Shown here piece by piece: positions 19,877 through 24,875 of a DNA stretch of 24,875 nt. The position numbers were made by a program, and so were the translations under genes. Below the pieces are notes generated by a model, which saw only the letters and a program-made list of their open reading frames with translations, was not told where the DNA came from and ran no database searches. Position 1 is the first letter of the stretch, and every line of letters starts with the position of its first letter. Source of the DNA: Atopobium sp. ICM42b (GTDB taxonomy: Bacteria > Actinomycetota > Coriobacteriia > Coriobacteriales > Atopobiaceae); NCBI GenBank assembly GCA_000564995.1, contig JDFH01000009.1, forward strand, positions 1 through 24,875. The letters run 5' to 3'.

Positions 19877-22800
19877 TTACTCCTCAACCTCGTCGTCGCC
19901 ACCAAGCTCTTCAAGAACTCCCAAGGCGGCGGGCATCAGCTGCTCTTCATTTCGGTGGAACGGATACGCCAGTTTATGCGTCTTTGGATACACAATAGCA
20001 CCGCGACCCTTCAACTTGAGGGCTTGTTCGCGAGGAATTTCTACACCCAGATATACCAGGCGACCATTTGTCAGGCTTACTGACGTTGCACCCAAACGCT
20101 GCGCGCGGATGCGCACGCGAGCGCGATCAAACAAGTTCTTACCCGCAAGCGGCAGGGCACCAAAGCTATTCTCGGTATCTTGCTGCAGGGCATCCACATC
20201 GGAAAGCTCTGTAGCTGCGGCAAGACGACGGTACACCAGAACGCGTCGGTCAACCTCTGGCAGATAGTCCTCATCGAGATAGAAATCTGCAGGTAGATTG
20301 ATGGTAACTTCAGCCTGCTCCAGCTCAGCGGACTCACCGCGAGCCTCAGCAACTGCCTCGCCCAACATCTGCGTAAAGAGGTCAAAGCCAACGCTGGAAA
20401 GGTTTCCGTGCTGCTCAGCGCCCATAAGGGAGCCGGCGCCTCTAATCTCTAGGTCACGCATGGCAATACGCATGCCGCTGCCCAGATCCTGGAACTCGTT
20501 GATTGCCGTCAGACGCTCGGTTGCCTCTTCCGTCAGCGGCAACTCCGCTGGGAACATAAAGTACGCGTACGCCTGCTGTCTACCGCGGCCAACACGGCCC
20601 TTGAGCTGGTACAGCTGAGCCAGTCCCAAGCGCTGTGAGTCCTCGATAATCAGCGTGTTAGTGTGCGAGTTGTCAATGCCGGACTCAATGATGGTGGTGG
20701 CCACCAAAACGTCAATCTCGTGCTCCTGGAAGGCAAGCATGACGTTTTCTACCTCGCGAGCGCTCATCTGGCCGTGAGCCACACCCACGCGAGCTTCCGG
20801 CGCAGCTTCCTCCACGCGAGCCACCGCCTCATCAATAGTGGTCACGCGGTTGGACACGTAGTACACCTGTCCTTCTCGCTCCAACTCACTTCTAATAGCT
20901 GCAGAAACAAGATCCGGGTTGTACTCGCCCACCATTACCTGAACAGGCTTTCTGCCAGGCGGTGGCGTCAGAATCAGGCTCATGTCACGAACGCCGCTCA
21001 TGGCCATCTGCATGGTGCGTGGAATGGGCGTTGCCGAGAGCGTCAGCACGTCTACCTGCTCGCGCATGTTTTTGAGCTGCTCTTTGTGCTGTACGCCAAA
21101 GCGCTGCTCTTCGTCGATGATAACCAAGCCTAAGTCGTGCGGATTGACGTCAGCTGAGAGCAACCTATGCGTTCCTACCAGCACATCTACGGTTCCGTCC
21201 GCAAATCCCTCAAGCGCTTTTCTCTGCTGAGCAGGCGTCACAAAACGCGAAAGCACGCTTACTTTCAAATCAAACGGAGCAAATCGCGAGAAAAACGTCT
21301 CGTAGTGCTGCTGAGCCAAGATGGTAGTTGGGCACAAAATCATAACCTGACGAGCATCCTGGCATACCTTAAATGCAGCTCTCAGCGCTACCTCTGTCTT
21401 GCCAAAGCCCACGTCGCCGCAAAGCAGACGATCCATTGGCTTGCGCGCTTCCATGTCCAGCTTAATATCTGCAACTGCGCTTTCTTGGTCTGGTGTCAGC
21501 TGATACGGGAAGCTGGACTCCATCTCTTCCTGAGCAGGGGTATCCAGTGAGAACGCGTAACCCGGCACTGAAGCGCGACGCGTATAGAGGTCTACCAGGT
21601 CAAATGCCAGTTTCTTGGCAGACTTTCTTGCCTTGTTAGTAGCGCGCGACCAATCCGCCGTATTAAGCCTGGTCAGGCGTGGATTATTGCCGTCAGGACC
21701 CACATAGCGGGTAATGCGGTCAACCTGCTCCAGGGGCACATAGAGTTTATCGTCATTGGCATACTCAAGCAGGAAGTAATCACGCTCTCTACCTGCGACT
21801 TCTTGACGCACAATGGCGGTAAAGTGCGCAATACCGTGCGTTGCGTGGACAACGTAGTCACCCGGCTTAAACGGGAACGTCACCGTTGTGGGGTCAATAC
21901 GTTTGGAGCGCTTCTTGTTGCGCGCGCTTCTGGCCGTCAAGTCCGAGACAGAAAGCACTGCTAGATTAGCTGTAGGGATAATGATTCCAGCGGGAACAGG
22001 TGCGTCGGTAAATGTGACGCGACCACGCTTGAGTGGCACGTAAGCACCGTTTTGATCAGGTTCGTTTTCAAGCGCCGTACCCAGCGACTCCTCAAACGGA
22101 ATGGACTCATCCGAGAAAAGCAACTTGAGGTGCTCTCGAGCGGCACGGTCGGGCACCGCAAATACCACGGCATCGCGGTCTTGCACCAGCTGCCTCACAC
22201 GACCCAAAAGCTTTGTGTCTGAACCCGCAATAGACGGCTGCACCACAGAGAGCTCCGACGTTACCGCAGCTCCCGTACGCAAAAGTGACGAGAAGGACAA
22301 GCGCTGCTGCGAGCCAAAGTCCATAGCCTTGGGGTCTGTATACAGACCATCTAGTTTCACTTTTGATGCTGTTGCGGATGCAGAAATTTCGTCAAAGGCA
22401 CGCTGACAGTCGTCAAATAGTGAGCGTGGCTCTGCAAGAACTACCAGCGTCTCTGAAGAGATATGCTCAAGTGGGCTGGCAGTACCTCCGTACAGCACGG
22501 GCAGATAGCGCTCGAGTGCAGGAGCCTGAGCTCCGCGCTGAATAAGCTCCAGGTCAGCAGCGAGTGCAGAGTTTTCTTGCGCACGCGTATAGAGCGCCTC
22601 TTCCGCGCGACGAATGGTCTCTTTGGTAAACGCAAGCTCTCTAGCTGGGGCAACGGTAACCTCATCAATGGCGCCGATAGTCTGTCCAGTTGCTGCCACC
22701 ATGCGCCTGATGCGGTCAATCTCGTCTCCGAAGAACTCAATGCGTACAGGACTTGTGGCTTGAGCTGGGAAGATATCAACCGTATCGCCGTGAATGTGGA

Positions 22801-23320
22801 AGGTGCCTGGAGCATCTACCTCGCCTGTATCGGCGTATCCCATGCCGACGAGCAACGAAGCCGCGTCCTCAAAGGGGACGTCGTCGCCAACGGTAAACGT
22901 TGCAGGAAGAAAATAGCCCGAACCAACAGGGGGAACTCTGCGCATCAGCGCGTGAGCACTTGCAACTACAATGACCTTCTCGCCAGCGGAAAGCTTGGCG
23001 ATAGCACGGCACCTAGCTCCAATAAGAGCGTCGTCTGGTGTGGTATCCGACCAGGGACGATCTTTGCGGTTGGGGTAGCGCAGCACGGCGTCGTTGCCCA
23101 GCCACGCAGCAAGCGAGCGCGCCGTGCGGTCCGCGGCGTCCTCTCCTGCAACGACTAGCAGGCACGGGCGGGGATTTTGCGCCCAAAGTGCAGCCAGCAT
23201 CAGCGGACGAGCGCTTTGCGAGAGGGACAGCGTGGCGTCTGATCCACGCGAAAGCTCTCGCTTCAGCTTCTCTAGCTCAGGCGCGCTCAGTAGTTGAGCT
23301 GCAACTCTATTGATAAACAC
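19877..23320 (-). CDS. mfd: Transcription-repair coupling factor Mfd
   Basis: Mfd removes RNA polymerase stalled at DNA damage and recruits UvrA. With the GTG start at 23320 it has 1147 aa, normal for the family. Order: UvrB-like N-terminal region (1-~320), CarD-like polymerase-interacting domain (~483-543; KPGDYVVHATHGIAHF), then a RecG-like translocase with Walker A GDVGFGKT (635-642), DEEQ (736-739), LSATPIPRT (761-769), and a C-terminal TRCF domain. An ATG at 23416 would add 32 residues, but they run through a perfect 11-bp hairpin and do not look like Mfd. GGGAG five bases before GTG 23320 gives VFINRVAAQLL, a natural N-terminus. ATG at 23335 is the other candidate. It is the first gene of the mfd-Gfo/Idh-mazG transcript. 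Confidence 0.95.
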   Translation of the reverse strand: MFINRVAAQLLSAPELEKLKRELSRGSDATLSLSQSARPLMLAALWAQNPRPCLLVVAGEDAADRTARSLAAWLGNDAVLRYPNRKDRPWSDTTPDDALIGARCRAIAKLSAGEKVIVVASAHALMRRVPPVGSGYFLPATFTVGDDVPFEDAASLLVGMGYADTGEVDAPGTFHIHGDTVDIFPAQATSPVRIEFFGDEIDRIRRMVAATGQTIGAIDEVTVAPARELAFTKETIRRAEEALYTRAQENSALAADLELIQRGAQAPALERYLPVLYGGTASPLEHISSETLVVLAEPRSLFDDCQRAFDEISASATASKVKLDGLYTDPKAMDFGSQQRLSFSSLLRTGAAVTSELSVVQPSIAGSDTKLLGRVRQLVQDRDAVVFAVPDRAAREHLKLLFSDESIPFEESLGTALENEPDQNGAYVPLKRGRVTFTDAPVPAGIIIPTANLAVLSVSDLTARSARNKKRSKRIDPTTVTFPFKPGDYVVHATHGIAHFTAIVRQEVAGRERDYFLLEYANDDKLYVPLEQVDRITRYVGPDGNNPRLTRLNTADWSRATNKARKSAKKLAFDLVDLYTRRASVPGYAFSLDTPAQEEMESSFPYQLTPDQESAVADIKLDMEARKPMDRLLCGDVGFGKTEVALRAAFKVCQDARQVMILCPTTILAQQHYETFFSRFAPFDLKVSVLSRFVTPAQQRKALEGFADGTVDVLVGTHRLLSADVNPHDLGLVIIDEEQRFGVQHKEQLKNMREQVDVLTLSATPIPRTMQMAMSGVRDMSLILTPPPGRKPVQVMVGEYNPDLVSAAIRSELEREGQVYYVSNRVTTIDEAVARVEEAAPEARVGVAHGQMSAREVENVMLAFQEHEIDVLVATTIIESGIDNSHTNTLIIEDSQRLGLAQLYQLKGRVGRGRQQAYAYFMFPAELPLTEEATERLTAINEFQDLGSGMRIAMRDLEIRGAGSLMGAEQHGNLSSVGFDLFTQMLGEAVAEARGESAELEQAEVTINLPADFYLDEDYLPEVDRRVLVYRRLAAATELSDVDALQQDTENSFGALPLAGKNLFDRARVRIRAQRLGATSVSLTNGRLVYLGVEIPREQALKLKGRGAIVYPKTHKLAYPFHRNEEQLMPAALGVLEELGGDDEVEE

Positions 23321-23342
23321 ACAGTCTCCCGCCATGCCGCTA

Positions 23343-23368
23343 AACCCACATGCAAACGCATGTGGGTT
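23343..23368 (-). promoter_or_regulatory. Leader hairpin upstream of mfd
   Basis: AACCCACATGC and GCATGTGGGTT are perfect 11-bp complements around a 4-nt loop. On the minus strand the stem ends 22 bases before the mfd GTG start. No T-run follows, so it is more likely a leader stability or control element than a terminator. Confidence 0.6.
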
Positions 23369-23596
23369 ACACCAAACCTTGCTGAACGAGGCTCGTCGTG
23401 TGGCCACGCCGTGCACTTACCAGCGACGTCCGCCGCGCTTGAGCGCAACCGACGCGCAAGGGCAACCGGCACGCAGGTTTGATAACTTTTCAATTGGGCT
23501 GTTATTGTAGCTGTTATGCAGCTATTTTGCTATTCTCGCCTCACGTGATAACGTAACTACATACTGGGTACACATAGAAGGAATTGAGGAGAGGTT

Positions 23597-24268
23597 ATGC
23601 CCAGAGAATCAAAGAAAGTCAAGGTAGAACGCAGCATTGAGCTGTGCCGACGCATGCACGAGCTCTATCCAAGCGTCCAGAGCGCGCTGGATTATCACGA
23701 CGCGTTTACCCTGCTCATCAGCGTTATGCTTTCGGCGCAAACTACTGACGCCGCGGTAAATAAGGTCACACCCGAGCTGTTCCGCCGCTGGCCCGACGCA
23801 CCGTCCATGGCGGCCGCCAATGCTGTCGAGGTTGGAGAGGTCATCCAGACCATCGGCTTCTGGCGCGCGAAGGCCAAGCACTGCGTAGAGACGGCGCAAA
23901 TTCTGCTGACGGAGTACGGCGGAGAAGTTCCGGGCACCATGGAAGACCTGGTCACGCTCCCGGGCGTTGGTCGAAAGACCGCAAACATCGTGCTCAACAA
24001 GATGTTTGACGTGGTCGACGGCATCGCGGTGGACACGCACGTATACAGGATCTCTAAACGCATGCGCCTGAGCTCGGCTTCTACGCCGCTGGCTGCCGAG
24101 AAAGACCTGCTCGCGCTTCTCCCCCACGAGCTCTGGAAAGACGTCAACGAAGAGTGGATTCACTTTGGGCGAGAAACCTGCACCGCTCGCAACCCCAAGT
24201 GCGTCGGTTGTCCCATGAGCGACATCTGCCCTTCCTACGAGCAGCCCAATCGCTGGTTCAAGGAGTAG
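23597..24268 (+). CDS. nth: Endonuclease III
   Basis: Endonuclease III is a DNA glycosylase/AP lyase that removes oxidised pyrimidines in base excision repair. The helix-hairpin-helix LPGVGRKTANIV holds the catalytic lysine K127. The catalytic aspartate is D146 in VDTHVYRIS. The [4Fe-4S] loop has C195, C202, C205 and C211 in the usual 6-2-5 spacing. The length of 223 aa is typical. A strong GAGGAG precedes the ATG. It is divergent from mfd, so two repair genes share a 276-bp intergenic region, where TAGCTG/CAGCTA (23508-23524) forms a small inverted repeat. An intrinsic terminator follows. Confidence 0.96.
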   Translation: MPRESKKVKVERSIELCRRMHELYPSVQSALDYHDAFTLLISVMLSAQTTDAAVNKVTPELFRRWPDAPSMAAANAVEVGEVIQTIGFWRAKAKHCVETAQILLTEYGGEVPGTMEDLVTLPGVGRKTANIVLNKMFDVVDGIAVDTHVYRISKRMRLSSASTPLAAEKDLLALLPHELWKDVNEEWIHFGRETCTARNPKCVGCPMSDICPSYEQPNRWFKE

Positions 24269-24315
24269 CACGGGCGCGAGCGCGAGCTGGAAGTTCCACA
24301 TAACATGCAGGTCAG

Positions 24316-24348
24316 ATCGGTGTTCACGCAGGTGGACACCGGTTTTTT
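24316..24348 (+). terminator. Intrinsic terminator of nth
   Basis: CGGTGTTCAC (24318-24327) pairs with GTGGACACCG (24332-24341), with one G-U, around GCAG. GTTTTTTG follows. It lies 50 bp after the nth stop codon. Confidence 0.85.
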
Positions 24349-24472
24349 GTACGGCGACAGCGTCGTGTGCGGACAAACTTGCAGGTCAGACGCGCGAAGC
24401 GCTGCTGCGGGCGCACGGGGTTTCTCGCCAGACGCTTCTGAGTTGCGAATCCAGACTCAAGTACCGCGATAA

Positions 24473-24592
24473 GCCTGAAAAGTGCATGAAGTCTGAGTAA
24501 ATTTACTCAGACATGACGAGAAAAACCGGCAAATAGCTCAGATATGGTGAACTTTTCCGGCAAATCATTCAGACATGGCGAGAAAATCAGGC
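24473..24592. repeat. Array A: hairpin plus three 31-bp units
   Basis: The array begins GCCTGAAAAGTGCA and ends AAATCAGGC. A perfect 22-bp palindrome (24491-24512) is followed by units starting at 24508, 24539 and 24570, exactly 31 bp apart. Each opens CAGAYATGRYGA. The first two then carry CCGGCAAAT, and the third carries TCAGGC. The GCCTGA start and TCAGGC end are inverted copies. Confidence 0.85.
24491..24512. repeat. Perfect 22-bp palindrome
   Basis: The half-site is GTCTGAGTAAA, with no spacer. It overlaps the start of the first 31-bp unit and joins the array-A core (CAGAC) to its own complement. Confidence 0.9.
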
Positions 24593-24629
24593 TCCATGAA
24601 AGATCGAACTCGGACGCGCTTCAAAGTCT

Positions 24630-24747
24630 GCCTGAAAAGTGCAAAGATTCTGTATTTTGGATACAGATTCTTTGATGAAATCAGGCAAATCCACAGATTC
24701 TTTGAAGCATTTAGGCAAAGGTTACAGATTCTTTGCAGAAATCAGGC
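24630..24747. repeat. Array B: paralogue of array A with a different core
   Basis: It has the same head (GCCTGAAAAGTGCA) and tail (AAATCAGGC) as array A. An imperfect hairpin (AAAGATTCTGTA with TACAGATTCTTT) is followed by units starting at 24664, 24694 and 24725 (periods 30 and 31). Each opens CAGATTCTTTG, and the first two are followed by AGGCAAA. Only CAGA and the AGGC/CGGC-AAA half are shared with array A; the core differs. Confidence 0.85.
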
Positions 24748-24806
24748 GCGCAACGAGCATATAGCGAGAAACCCGTCTCACCGCAACGTCCACACACAAA
24801 AATACC

Positions 24807-24875
24807 CAGAAAAATGAAAACCCCAACTAAACGCATTTTTTACCACTTTGATGTAAATTGTAGTGTTCTTTGATC
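24807..24875. repeat. 69-bp perfect direct repeat, copy 2 (window edge)
   Basis: Identical to 6200-6268 to the last base of the window, so the true repeat may extend further to the right. It contains the 24-nt CCCCAACTAAACG...TTTTTTACC motif at 24821-24844. Confidence 0.95.

Larger units (their letters stand above)
24269..24875. other. Non-coding region after nth with repeat arrays
   Basis: No gene is supported here. The region contains the nth terminator, a repeated TGCAGGTCAGA (24306-24316 and 24380-24390), two ~120-bp paralogous arrays (24473-24592 and 24630-24747), inverted copies of the CGGGTTTCTCGCC motif on either side of them, and a 69-bp repeat at the very end. An 80-aa open frame at 24575-24817 merely reads through the array and has no coding signs. 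Confidence 0.7.

Noticed and set aside
23609..24376. 255-aa minus-strand frame opposite nth
   Set aside because: Antisense shadow of a clear endonuclease III gene; it also crosses the nth terminator.
24473..24747. CRISPR array
   Set aside because: The period is about 31 bp, leaving no room for repeat plus unique spacer. Units are imperfect throughout, there are only three per element, and no cas gene is present.

Overview
The window looks like chromosomal DNA of a host-associated anaerobic actinobacterium of the class Coriobacteriia, most probably the Atopobiaceae (Lancefieldella/Atopobium/Olsenella type). This is inference from oxygen-sensitive glycyl-radical and Fe-dependent enzymes, mid-range G+C, the codon usage and the mixture of housekeeping genes; no rRNA or species marker is present. 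The right edge stops exactly inside a 69-bp sequence that also occurs at 6200-6268, so the window may end at a contig break in a dispersed repeat.

Layout. (1) 1-4800: a Crp/Fnr-type regulator, the glycyl radical enzyme YjjI and its radical-SAM activase YjjW, converging on deoC (deoxyribose-phosphate aldolase). (2) 4800-7700: a nuclease-fold-like hypothetical protein, a repeat-rich intergenic region and a highly expressed-looking iron alcohol dehydrogenase, all on the minus strand. DeoC makes acetaldehyde and the dehydrogenase could reduce it, so regions 1 and 2 may form one fermentative module. yjjI/yjjW also sit beside deoC in E. coli. (3) 8.0-10.2 kb: two overlapping, paralogous TPR-like genes, the first with a collagen-like Gly-Pro tail. 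(4) 10.3-15.7 kb: a segment bounded by tRNA-Glu(TTC) and tRNA-Leu(TAA). It holds an N-truncated phage holin, two AT-rich paralogous membrane proteins, an HTH-like remnant, a split transketolase whose N-terminal subunit is fused to a GntR-UTRA transcription factor, a truncated Abi_2-type abortive infection gene and a possible integrase tail. It looks like a much-decayed integration zone that carries a sugar-metabolism operon. (5) 15.7-23.3 kb: a minus-strand housekeeping block (mfd, Gfo/Idh oxidoreductase, mazG, FtsB/DivIC-like protein, ppx/gppA), with nth divergent at 23.6 kb. (6) 24.3-24.9 kb: non-coding DNA after the nth terminator with two paralogous ~120-bp repeat arrays.

The points most worth following up are the GntR-UTRA-transketolase fusion, the twin arrays at 24473-24747 (same frame, different repeated core in each), the paralogous membrane-protein pair in the inter-tRNA segment, and several families of short dispersed intergenic repeats.
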